A DNA stretch of 8,042 nucleotides. It comes from GCA-2719315 sp964448645. Lineage in GTDB: Bacteria > Bacteroidota > Bacteroidia > Flavobacteriales > Flavobacteriaceae. The translations under genes were made by a program, and so were the position numbers. Positions within the stretch are counted from its first letter, which is position 1, and every line of letters begins with the position of its first letter. A model generated the notes under the pieces. The model was not told the DNA's origin. It saw only the letters and a program-made list of their open reading frames with translations, and made no database searches. The stretch spans positions 1 to 8,042 of the forward strand of contig CAYUZY010000088.1 in NCBI GenBank assembly GCA_964448645.1, written 5' to 3'. Shown here piece after piece: positions 1 to 5,693 of the stretch.

Positions 1-779
1 TCAGATTGAGCAATTTCACATTCATGATGTGGAAATTTTAAATCCATTCCTCCTCCATGAATATCAAATTTATCTCCTAAATACTTAGAGCTCATGGCGC
101 TACATTCAAGATGCCCACCAGGAAATCCTTCTCCCCAAGGAGATGGCCATTTCATTATGTGAATTGATTCTGCATTTTTCCATAATGCAAAATCTTGTGG
201 ATTTTTTTTATCACTTACACCATCTAAATCCCTAGTATTATGAACTAAATCTTCAATATTTCGGCCACTTAATTTTCCATATTTATATTGTTTATTAAAC
301 TTAATTACATCAAAATAAACGGATTTATTAATTTCATAAGCATATCCTGATTTAATAATTTTTTTAATTAATTCAATTTGATCAATAATATGACCTGTAG
401 CAGTAGGTTCTATATTTGGAGGAAGTATGTTAAATTTATTTAAAGTTTCATGAAAGTCTAATGTGTATTTTTGAACTATTTCCATAGGCTCAACAGACTC
501 GTTTCTTGCTTTTTTTGAAATTCTATCTTCACCTTGATCTTGGTCGTATTCAAGATGACCAACATCTGTAATATTCCTAACATATCTAACTTTATAACCT
601 AAATGAATTAGATATCTGTAGATTAAATCAAAGGAAATAAATGTTCGACAGTTTCCTAGATGAACTTTATTATAAACAGTTGGTCCACAAACATACATTC
701 CAACATACTTAGGCGAAATAGTTTTAAAAAGTTCTGTTTTACCAGAAAGAGAATTATAAATTGATAGAGATGAACTCAT
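1..779 (-). CDS. cysS: Cysteine--tRNA ligase (CysRS), N-terminal 259 residues, truncated by the window edge
   Basis: Class I aminoacyl-tRNA synthetase that charges tRNA-Cys with cysteine in the cytoplasm. Translating the minus strand from the ATG at 779-777 gives an open frame of 259 codons that leaves the window at base 1, so the C-terminal half, including the KMSKS loop and anticodon-binding domain, is not visible. The visible part carries the CysRS hallmarks: C31 in YVCGPTVYN, the HIGH-type motif as HLGN at residues 40-43, C226 in HLECSAM, and H251 and E255 in FPHHECEIAQS. C31, C226, H251 and E255 correspond to the four zinc ligands that select cysteine in the E. coli enzyme (C28, C209, H234, E238), and the C226-H251-E255 spacing is identical. 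The start codon overlaps the folE stop by one base (TAATG), so translation is probably coupled to folE in one transcript. Identification is firm. Confidence 0.96.
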   Translation of the reverse strand, partial: MSSSLSIYNSLSGKTELFKTISPKYVGMYVCGPTVYNKVHLGNCRTFISFDLIYRYLIHLGYKVRYVRNITDVGHLEYDQDQGEDRISKKARNESVEPMEIVQKYTLDFHETLNKFNILPPNIEPTATGHIIDQIELIKKIIKSGYAYEINKSVYFDVIKFNKQYKYGKLSGRNIEDLVHNTRDLDGVSDKKNPQDFALWKNAESIHIMKWPSPWGEGFPGGHLECSAMSSKYLGDKFDIHGGGMDLKFPHHECEIAQS

Positions 780-1459
780 TAAAAATTAGCTTCTAATTTA
801 ATATAATCGAGAAATTCTTTTTTAATCTCTTTTTCTTTAAATTTTCCACCAAACTCAGAAGTAACAGTACTACTTTGAGTATCTCGAATTCCTCTTGAGT
901 TTACACATAAATGTTTAGCGTCTATAACACATGCAACATCTTTCGTTTTTAAAATATTTTGAAGTTCTTGGACAATTTGCAGAGTAAGCCTTTCTTGTAC
1001 TTGCGGTCGCTTTGAATAATAATCCACAATTCTATTAATTTTTGAAAGACCCACGACTTTTCCATTAGAAATATATGCAACATGAGCTATTCCAACTATA
1101 GGTAAAAGATGGTGTTCGCAAGTAGAATTTAGAGTAATATTCTTTTCAACAAGTATTTCACCATATTTATAGTTATTATCAAAAGTCGATGTGTTTGGTT
1201 TGTTTATGGGATTTATACCACTAAAAATTTCATTAATAAACATTCTAGCCACTCTTTTTGGAGTTCCAGAAATACTGTCATCGTCTAAATCCATTCCAAG
1301 AATATCAAGAATGTCTCTGATTTTCGTTTCAATTAATTTGATTTTTTCTATATCTGGAATTTTAAAAGCATCTTTTTTTAATGGTGTTTGGGAAGAGCTA
1401 GAAAAATGATCATCATCTAATCTTGAAAGTTCTTTAGAAACAAATTTTTTAATTTTCAT
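779..1459 (-). CDS. folE: GTP cyclohydrolase I
   Basis: Converts GTP to 7,8-dihydroneopterin triphosphate and formate, the entry step to folate, tetrahydrobiopterin and queuosine pterins. The protein has 226 residues. A polar N-terminal extension of about 35 residues precedes the conserved fold, which starts near the GTPKRVARMF segment (residues 65-74). The zinc site is intact: C114 and H117 in STCEHHLLP, and C185 in KHLCVNSRG, matching C110, H113 and C181 of E. coli FolE. H116 and H183 match the catalytic-pocket histidines. The GLSKINRIVDYYSKRPQVQE segment (137-156) is the standard core motif. This is therefore the zinc type IA enzyme, not FolE2. cysS follows with a one-base overlap. A TAnnTTTG box lies about 20 bp upstream of the ATG. 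The product could feed folate synthesis, and also the PTPS-family enzyme encoded at 2432-2839. Confidence 0.97.
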   Translation of the reverse strand: MKIKKFVSKELSRLDDDHFSSSSQTPLKKDAFKIPDIEKIKLIETKIRDILDILGMDLDDDSISGTPKRVARMFINEIFSGINPINKPNTSTFDNNYKYGEILVEKNITLNSTCEHHLLPIVGIAHVAYISNGKVVGLSKINRIVDYYSKRPQVQERLTLQIVQELQNILKTKDVACVIDAKHLCVNSRGIRDTQSSTVTSEFGGKFKEKEIKKEFLDYIKLEANF

Positions 1460-1480
1460 GATTTATTCTAATTGTTTTTA

Positions 1481-1488
1481 CAAATATA
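1481..1488 (-). promoter_or_regulatory. Candidate Bacteroidota -7 box for folE-cysS
   Basis: Read on the minus strand, the site is TATATTTG, an exact match to the Bacteroidota sigma-ABfr -7 consensus TAnnTTTG, 21 bp upstream of the folE ATG. I see no clear TTG -33 element at the expected distance, and the region is very A+T-rich, so a chance match is possible. If real, the 5' leader of folE is very short. Confidence 0.4.
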
Positions 1489-1507
1489 ATTATTAATTAT
1501 CGAGTGA

Positions 1508-1570
1508 TATAACCTTTAAATAATTGATTTATTTTTAATTTTAAAATAATTCAAATACTTCATTTATTTA
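1508..1570. repeat. Direct repeat, copy 1
   Basis: The first 29 bases (1508-1536) are identical to 1611-1639, beginning TATAACCTTTAAATAATTGA in both. After a diverged stretch, both copies share TTCAAATACTT and then a T-rich tail. The two copies start 103 bases apart with the assembly gap between them. The copies differ by several substitutions and by indels, so they are not one sequence read twice without error. Function is unknown. Confidence 0.6.
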
Positions 1571-1574
1571 TTTT

Positions 1575-1600
1575 AAAAAACCGCTCTTAAGAAATTAAGA
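1575..1600 (-). terminator. Probable intrinsic terminator hairpin, one arm partly lost in the assembly gap
   Basis: The plus-strand order is AAAAAA (1575-1580), CCGC (1581-1584), TCTTAA (1585-1590), GAAA (1591-1594), TTAAGA (1595-1600), then Ns. TCTTAA and TTAAGA are perfect reverse complements around a GAAA loop. The outer CCGC and A-tract have no visible partner because the sequence stops at the gap. If the missing bases began GCGGTTTTTT, the structure would be a 10-bp stem flanked by A and T tracts, the form of a bidirectional rho-independent terminator. On the minus strand, a 6-bp stem, GCGG and six Ts are already visible. A terminator between two divergent genes is unexpected. Confidence 0.45.
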
Positions 1601-1610
1601 NNNNNNNNNN
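1601..1610. other. Assembly gap (ten Ns)
   Basis: Ten undetermined bases join two contigs. The true length may differ from ten. The gap falls directly after a hairpin arm and between two copies of a direct repeat, both of which commonly break assemblies. Linkage of 1-1600 to 1611-8042 therefore rests on scaffolding, not on continuous sequence. Confidence 0.95.
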
Positions 1611-1675
1611 TATAACCTTTAAATAATTGATTTATTTTTTTATTTCTGGGTATTTCAAATACTTTATTTCATTTT
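1611..1675. repeat. Direct repeat, copy 2
   Basis: Second copy of the element at 1508-1570. The first 29 bases are identical and TTCAAATACTT is shared further on, but copy 2 has TTATTTCTGGGTA where copy 1 has an A-rich stretch. It begins at the first base after the gap, so the full left boundary of the repeat is unknown here. Confidence 0.6.
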
Positions 1676-1710
1676 TTATTTTAGAATAAGAATTATATTC
1701 TATAAACCTA

Positions 1711-1718
1711 TACTTTTG
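1711..1718 (+). promoter_or_regulatory. Candidate Bacteroidota -7 box for the SDR gene
   Basis: TACTTTTG matches TAnnTTTG exactly and lies 34 bp upstream of the ATG at 1753. No TTG is visible at the -33 position. The rest of 1460-1752 contains no open reading frame or RNA gene I can support, only the repeats, the hairpin, the gap and A+T-rich spacer. Confidence 0.4.
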
Positions 1719-1752
1719 TTTTAATTATAAGATTTTTTTAATTCAATGATAT

Positions 1753-2427
1753 ATGAAAAATATTGTAATAACAGGTACAAGCTCAGGAATTGGCTTAGAG
1801 TTGGTAAAACTTTATTCAAAGAAAAATTATAAAATATTATCTTTGTCAAGATCTCCTATTTCAATTGATAATATTAAAAATATTAAGCATGTAAGTTTTG
1901 ATATTACAAGTCAAAACTCGATTGATAATATTAAAAATATTATTCAAAAAGAAATAAAGGAAGTTGATATACTAATTAATAATGCAGGTAAATTAGTAAA
2001 CAAATCTTTTTTAAATATGACTAAGGAAGATTTTAATTCTGTTTATGATGTTAATCTTTTTGGAGTTGTTAGTTTAATTAAGAATCTTTTTCCTTTTTTC
2101 AATAAAAAATCCCATGTAGTTAATATAAGTAGTATTGGAGGTGTTACTGGCAGTTCTAAATTCAAAGGTTTAACTGCTTATTCCTCAAGCAAGGGTGCTT
2201 TAAATATTTTAACAGAGGTATTAGCAGAAGAATTTAAGCAATCTGGTCCTTTTTTTAATTCTCTATGTTTAGGATCCGTTCAGACTAAAATGCTAGATAA
2301 AGCTTTTCCTGGATATAAAGCTCAAGTCAAACCAAAGGATATAGCTGAATTCATTTTTGATTTCGCTAATAATGGAACAAAATATTTTAATGGAAAAGTA
2401 ATTCCTGTTTCACTTTCAAACCCTTAA
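1753..2427 (+). CDS. Short-chain dehydrogenase/reductase (classical SDR), possible pterin reductase
   Basis: A Rossmann-fold oxidoreductase of 224 residues, slightly short for a classical SDR (about 250). Visible motifs, in order: cofactor loop TGTSSGIG (7-14), R33 just after strand beta-2, which usually indicates NADP(H), NNAG (76-79), N101 in the DVNLFG segment, catalytic S127 in NISSIGG, and Y143 with K147 in the YxxxK motif. The Asn-Ser-Tyr-Lys tetrad is complete, so the enzyme should be active. The usual PG after beta-6 is LG here (173-174). The substrate cannot be read from the sequence. The neighbouring PTPS-family gene and folE make a sepiapterin or pyruvoyl-tetrahydropterin reductase role attractive, but this is inference from context, and generic SDRs are common. 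The gene ends 4 bp from the convergent PTPS gene. An in-frame 22-bp duplication lies near the N-terminus. Confidence 0.9.
   Translation: MKNIVITGTSSGIGLELVKLYSKKNYKILSLSRSPISIDNIKNIKHVSFDITSQNSIDNIKNIIQKEIKEVDILINNAGKLVNKSFLNMTKEDFNSVYDVNLFGVVSLIKNLFPFFNKKSHVVNISSIGGVTGSSKFKGLTAYSSSKGALNILTEVLAEEFKQSGPFFNSLCLGSVQTKMLDKAFPGYKAQVKPKDIAEFIFDFANNGTKYFNGKVIPVSLSNP
1864..1942 (+). repeat. Two in-frame 22-bp direct repeats inside the SDR gene
   Basis: Bases 1864-1885 and 1921-1942 are identical and 57 bp (19 codons) apart, in the same frame. With the preceding serine codons (TCA and TCG) each encodes SIDNIKNI, at residues 37-44 and 56-63. They lie between the cofactor-binding strands, a region that varies in length in SDRs. 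Low sequence complexity in an A+T-rich genome could produce this, but a 22-bp exact match suggests a local duplication. Confidence 0.75.
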
Positions 2428-2445
2428 TATTCTACGCTGAATATT
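2426..2445. terminator. Inverted repeat at the convergent gene ends, possible weak terminator
   Basis: AATATTC (2426-2432) and GAATATT (2439-2445) form a perfect 7-bp stem with the 6-base loop TACGCT. It overlaps the stop codons of both the SDR gene (TAA, 2425-2427) and the PTPS gene (TAG, 2434-2432 on the minus strand). The stem is A+T-rich and neither side has a clear T-tract, so termination here may be weak or rely on Rho. Confidence 0.3.
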
Positions 2446-2839
2446 CAACAAAATTTCTAGGGGTTTCATATAGAATAACTGATATTTTGCAATTTAATTC
2501 AATTGCTTTGTTTAATTTTTCCCATATATAAATAGCTAAATTTTCTGTACTAGGAATCATTTTTTTGAAATATGGAATATCTAAATTTAAATTTTTATGA
2601 TCTAACTCATCTTCAATTTCTTTTTTAATTATTTTTTTTAAAATATTTAAATCAATCACCATCCCTGTAGTTTTATTTATTTCACCATAAATTTTAACTG
2701 TTAATTCATAGTTATGACCATGAAAATTTTCATTAGAACACTTTCCGAAAACTTTAATGTTTTTTTGTTTGGACCAGCTTTTATTATATAATTTATGCGC
2801 TGCATTAAAGTGAGTTTTTCTACAAACAGTTATTTTCAT
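2432..2839 (-). CDS. 6-pyruvoyl-tetrahydropterin synthase family protein, eukaryotic (PTPS-II) motif type
   Basis: Acts on dihydroneopterin triphosphate, the FolE product. The protein is 135 residues, normal for the family. Zinc ligands are H15, H40 and H42 (the last two in HGHNY). The catalytic cysteine C34, D80-H81 in ELDHKNLN and E125 in YETPRN are all present. The spacing C34-x5-H40-G-H42 is that of mammalian-type PTPS, whereas QueD (6-carboxy-tetrahydropterin synthase of queuosine synthesis) has C-x3-HGH. Other stretches also read like the animal enzyme: FGKCSNEN, GEINKTTGMV, LDHKNL followed by D-x-PYF, and STENLAIYIW. This suggests 6-pyruvoyl-tetrahydropterin production for a biopterin-like cofactor, although automatic annotation would probably call it queD. 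It starts 6 bp after the outer-membrane protein gene, so it is probably co-transcribed with it. A QueD-like activity is not excluded. Confidence 0.9.
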   Translation of the reverse strand: MKITVCRKTHFNAAHKLYNKSWSKQKNIKVFGKCSNENFHGHNYELTVKIYGEINKTTGMVIDLNILKKIIKKEIEDELDHKNLNLDIPYFKKMIPSTENLAIYIWEKLNKAIELNCKISVILYETPRNFVEYSA

Positions 2840-2845
2840 ATTTCA

Positions 2846-4396
2846 TTAAAGTTTTAAGTTATAAGTAAAGATTATTTGAGTTTTATTATTAGTTACATAA
2901 TATTTATCTGTTAAAACAACTGGAAATAAATTATAGGAGTTTTTAGTTTTATTATCAATGAAAGATAGATCAATTGAGCTTCTCTTAAAATTAATTCCAA
3001 CACCCCAAGAAGCTGAACTATTATTTACAGTTATTTTATTTTGAAATGAGTCTTCATTTGAAAGACCTGCTCTAATTGAAAATAATCCAATTATATATTC
3101 ACCACCTATTCTTATGTTATTTGTAACTATAAAGTTATTATTTATTTGATTATTTAAAGAGCTTAAATAATTACTTGTATTATTGGAAGTCTCTTTAAAA
3201 AGAGTTTTTCCGTAATTTTTTATTCCATAGTCAATACTAAGCAGGCCTTTTTTGAAAATATATGCCAGACTTATGTTTTTTTTTGAAGGAATTTGAATTT
3301 TATAAGGATCATAAACTGTTATTATATCTGGTTTTATTTTTTCAGATATATATGAAGTGTTTTCAATATGATCAACGACTATTTCTTGTTTATATTTTTC
3401 TTCTATTTTAATCCATTGAGGACTGTCGTAATAGACTCCAAGCCGAATATTTTTATTAATTTTCGCAATTAATCCAATCTGAAAAGAAAGTCCTTCACCA
3501 TTAGATTCTAAAGTATTATCAAAGGCTACTTCAGTTACGTTTGATTTTTCAGAAAAGTTTTGCTCAACAAACCGATTGTAATTTTCATATTTAATTTCAT
3601 GAAGATTAATATTTATTCCAAGATGAATAAATTTTTTATATAAACCACTTAAATTTAAAGAATGAACACCATTATAACCTTCTGTTTTGATCTTCATATA
3701 ATTTGATAAATTTTCATATAAAACATTTGAAATATATTTATCATTATTTGGTTTAAAATCCACAGGATTAATTAAAAAACTTTGATATCCTAAAAAGGCT
3801 TGCTGAGCTCCAAAACCTATTTCATCTCCAAGAATTTTATAAACGTCAGATATAGTTTCATCCTCATAAAGATCTAAATCACTTAATTTTATTCCATTAG
3901 CATAGTATAAGAAATAATTGTCTAAACCATTTGAATTATTTCCTTCAACAGTATACGAGTTATTATATCTTTTTTTGTCATTATAATTATAGGATAAACT
4001 GACTCTAGACCAATTTTCACTTTTATTATTATTATTAAAAACAAAAACAGCTCCAAGTTGATTAAAATGAAAAATTGGATACGGAACAGAACCCTGAGAA
4101 GGTCTTAAGTTATTTTTTTGATTAATAGTATTTGAAAAATTAGCATTTGTTTTATTTTCATATGAAATCGTAGAGACACTAAGTTGATTAACAAGAAATA
4201 CTGATGAACTTGCAGGATTAATGGCAATTGCAGAAAGATCTCCTCCAATCGCTCCAAATGCTCCAGACATTGCAGTAAACCTTGCTGAACCACTTAAATC
4301 TGTTAAGTTGTAAGTAATTGCATCATTAATTGTTTGTGCAATAATTAAATTAAAGAACAATACAAAACAAACGTTAAGTATAAACTTTTTTATCAT
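2846..4396 (-). CDS. FadL/OmpP1-like outer-membrane beta-barrel protein
   Basis: A 516-residue protein with a Sec signal peptide: KK at 3-4, a hydrophobic core at about 5-19, and probable cleavage after A20 (LIIA|Q). The mature N-terminus holds the conserved block GSARFTAMSGAFGAIGG followed by DLSAIAINPASSSVF (about residues 36-67). This is typical of the Bacteroidota branch of the FadL/OmpP1/TodX family, often labelled hemin receptor or outer-membrane transport protein. The remainder alternates aromatic and polar residues with Asn-rich loops, as in a beta-barrel, and ends in a strand-like segment (TQIIFTYNLKL). Family members move hydrophobic compounds across the outer membrane, but the ligand here is unknown and the hemin label is not supported by anything visible. 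It lies 19 bp downstream of the lipoprotein gene and 6 bp upstream of the PTPS gene, which suggests one transcript. Confidence 0.85.
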   Translation of the reverse strand: MIKKFILNVCFVLFFNLIIAQTINDAITYNLTDLSGSARFTAMSGAFGAIGGDLSAIAINPASSSVFLVNQLSVSTISYENKTNANFSNTINQKNNLRPSQGSVPYPIFHFNQLGAVFVFNNNNKSENWSRVSLSYNYNDKKRYNNSYTVEGNNSNGLDNYFLYYANGIKLSDLDLYEDETISDVYKILGDEIGFGAQQAFLGYQSFLINPVDFKPNNDKYISNVLYENLSNYMKIKTEGYNGVHSLNLSGLYKKFIHLGININLHEIKYENYNRFVEQNFSEKSNVTEVAFDNTLESNGEGLSFQIGLIAKINKNIRLGVYYDSPQWIKIEEKYKQEIVVDHIENTSYISEKIKPDIITVYDPYKIQIPSKKNISLAYIFKKGLLSIDYGIKNYGKTLFKETSNNTSNYLSSLNNQINNNFIVTNNIRIGGEYIIGLFSIRAGLSNEDSFQNKITVNNSSASWGVGINFKRSSIDLSFIDNKTKNSYNLFPVVLTDKYYVTNNKTQIIFTYNLKL

Positions 4397-4415
4397 TTTG
4401 ATAACCTTGATCTAT

Positions 4416-5600
4416 TTAATGAGGTCTACTTCCTCTACTAGAGCCTCCTGAACTTGACCTTGAATTAGAGGAGTTATTAGAAGATCTTCCAGAAGAATAA
4501 GATCTCGAAGGAGAATTTGAACTTCCAGAATAATTTCTTTGATTATTATTGTAGTTATTTTTTCTTTGAAAATTATTTCTGTTTGAAGAATTATATTCTC
4601 TATAATATTGCCTATTAGATTGTCTATTAGTATTTAGCTCACTTGATCTATTTGTTTCTCGTGAATAATTTCTAACTGAAGATGATGAAAATCCTCTTCC
4701 ATTTTTATTATTTATAGAAGACCCTTTTGAAGGGTTAATAAATCTACCAGATATTTGAGGTCTTTTAGTTAAAGAACCTATTGATTTACTTCCTAATTGA
4801 TTATTAATTGGATTTAAGAAATTTCTGCTAATTCTACTGTCCAAGTACCTTCCTCTTCCCACGTTTAATCTATTTAGAGCTGTTCTTATATCTAATTCAG
4901 AATCAGATTTATTTTTTGTACTAGAAGATACTTCACCATCATTTGTTTTAGAATTAGGATAATTTTTTTCTCCTCTTCGACTATTTGACTTAGAAAAGTT
5001 AGAAGATTTTCTTTTCTTATAATCTATATCTGCATAATAATTATGTCTATTATAGTATGGCCTTGAAAAATGGTATGGATTAAATGGATTATAATAAGGA
5101 CTATAAAAAGGGGAGTAGTATGGGTTATAAAACGGACTGTAAAACGGCCTGTAAAAAGGACTATAATATGGATTGTGGTATCCCCACCCAAATGCAAGAC
5201 CATTATATCTATTATAATACCCTAGTCTGTTAAAATAGAATGGATTGTAATATCCTTGATTATAAAAACCCCAATATCTTGGAAATCCATAATTTGTAAA
5301 AATAACTTCAGTTTGAGTAATATTATCTCCCCATGCTAGTTGTTCATTTGAATTAGGAGAAAAATAATTTTCAGAATCAGTAAAATACTGATCATTATTA
5401 TTAAATGAAGAATAATTGTCACCAATATTTTGAAAATACTTAGAATAATATTTTGTTTTGTCGGACTTGTTATTTTGAATTAGATTTGGAGTTTCATAAT
5501 AAATACCATCTGACAAAAAATAAGAAGATGTTTGAAAACTACCACATCCTAAAATGATTGTTAAAAGAAAAAAAGATATTAGAAAGTATTTAGTTTTCAT
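4416..5600 (-). CDS. Putative lipoprotein, Tyr/Pro-rich repeats and Ser/Asn/Arg-rich tail
   Basis: A 394-residue protein of unknown function. The N-terminus is a lipoprotein signal: K at 2 and 4, a hydrophobic stretch at 6-17, then lipobox ILGC with C19 as the acylated cysteine. Three zones follow. Residues 20-105 are polar and Asn/Ser/Tyr-rich. Residues 105-190 are dominated by Tyr, Phe, Pro, Asn and Gly, with a tandem tetrapeptide array of type (N/S/R)P(F/Y)Y at 143-176. Residues 195-394 are basic and low complexity, very rich in Ser, Asn and Arg, ending in SGGSSRGSRPH. No enzymatic motif is visible. It heads the cluster with the outer-membrane barrel gene, 19 bp apart, so a surface or envelope-associated role with that protein is plausible but unproven. 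The ATG at 5600-5598 is supported by the signal peptide directly after it. Confidence 0.75.
   Translation of the reverse strand: MKTKYFLISFFLLTIILGCGSFQTSSYFLSDGIYYETPNLIQNNKSDKTKYYSKYFQNIGDNYSSFNNNDQYFTDSENYFSPNSNEQLAWGDNITQTEVIFTNYGFPRYWGFYNQGYYNPFYFNRLGYYNRYNGLAFGWGYHNPYYSPFYRPFYSPFYNPYYSPFYSPYYNPFNPYHFSRPYYNRHNYYADIDYKKRKSSNFSKSNSRRGEKNYPNSKTNDGEVSSSTKNKSDSELDIRTALNRLNVGRGRYLDSRISRNFLNPINNQLGSKSIGSLTKRPQISGRFINPSKGSSINNKNGRGFSSSSVRNYSRETNRSSELNTNRQSNRQYYREYNSSNRNNFQRKNNYNNNQRNYSGSSNSPSRSYSSGRSSNNSSNSRSSSGGSSRGSRPH
5073..5174 (-). repeat. Tandem 12-bp-period repeats encoding (N/S/R)P(F/Y)Y units
   Basis: Within the lipoprotein gene, residues 143-176 consist of consecutive four-residue units such as NPYY, SPFY, RPFY, SPFY, NPYY, SPFY, SPYY, NPFN. 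The DNA shows a matching 12-base period with degenerate copies. Such arrays change copy number by slippage or recombination, so length may vary between strains. The copies are diverged enough that this array is not freshly expanded. Confidence 0.75.
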
Positions 5601-5642
5601 TATTATAAATTAGTTAAGGTTTAAATTATCAATCAAATAGTT

Positions 5643-5650
5643 TAATTTTG
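5643..5650 (+). promoter_or_regulatory. Candidate Bacteroidota -7 box for proS
   Basis: TAATTTTG matches TAnnTTTG exactly, 43 bp upstream of the proS ATG, in the 93-bp divergent region shared with the lipoprotein gene. No TTG -33 element is clear. I found no exact TAnnTTTG on the minus strand for the lipoprotein gene; the closest is one base out of register. Confidence 0.4.
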
Positions 5651-5693
5651 TTTCCAATTAAATATAAGGCAAATTTTATGCCAAAGAAATAAT

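Noticed and set aside
1191..1409. 72-codon open frame on the plus strand inside folE
   Set aside because: It lies wholly antisense to the well-supported folE gene and its protein shows no recognisable motif.
1508..1675. Direct repeats considered as insertion-sequence or integration-site boundaries
   Set aside because: There is no transposase or integrase, no terminal inverted repeats, and the copies are diverged and very A+T-rich.
4105..4293. 62-codon open frame on the minus strand inside the outer-membrane protein gene
   Set aside because: It is another frame of the strongly supported FadL-like gene, with no motif or signal of its own.
5073..5174. Tandem repeats considered as a CRISPR array
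   Set aside because: The units are about 12 bp, in frame, degenerate and lack unique spacers. They encode a peptide repeat in the lipoprotein.
5678..5692. Four-codon mini-ORF (M-P-K-K) directly upstream of proS, suggesting a proline-sensing leader
   Set aside because: It has a single proline codon, no attenuator hairpin is visible, and A+T-rich leaders often contain such short frames by chance.
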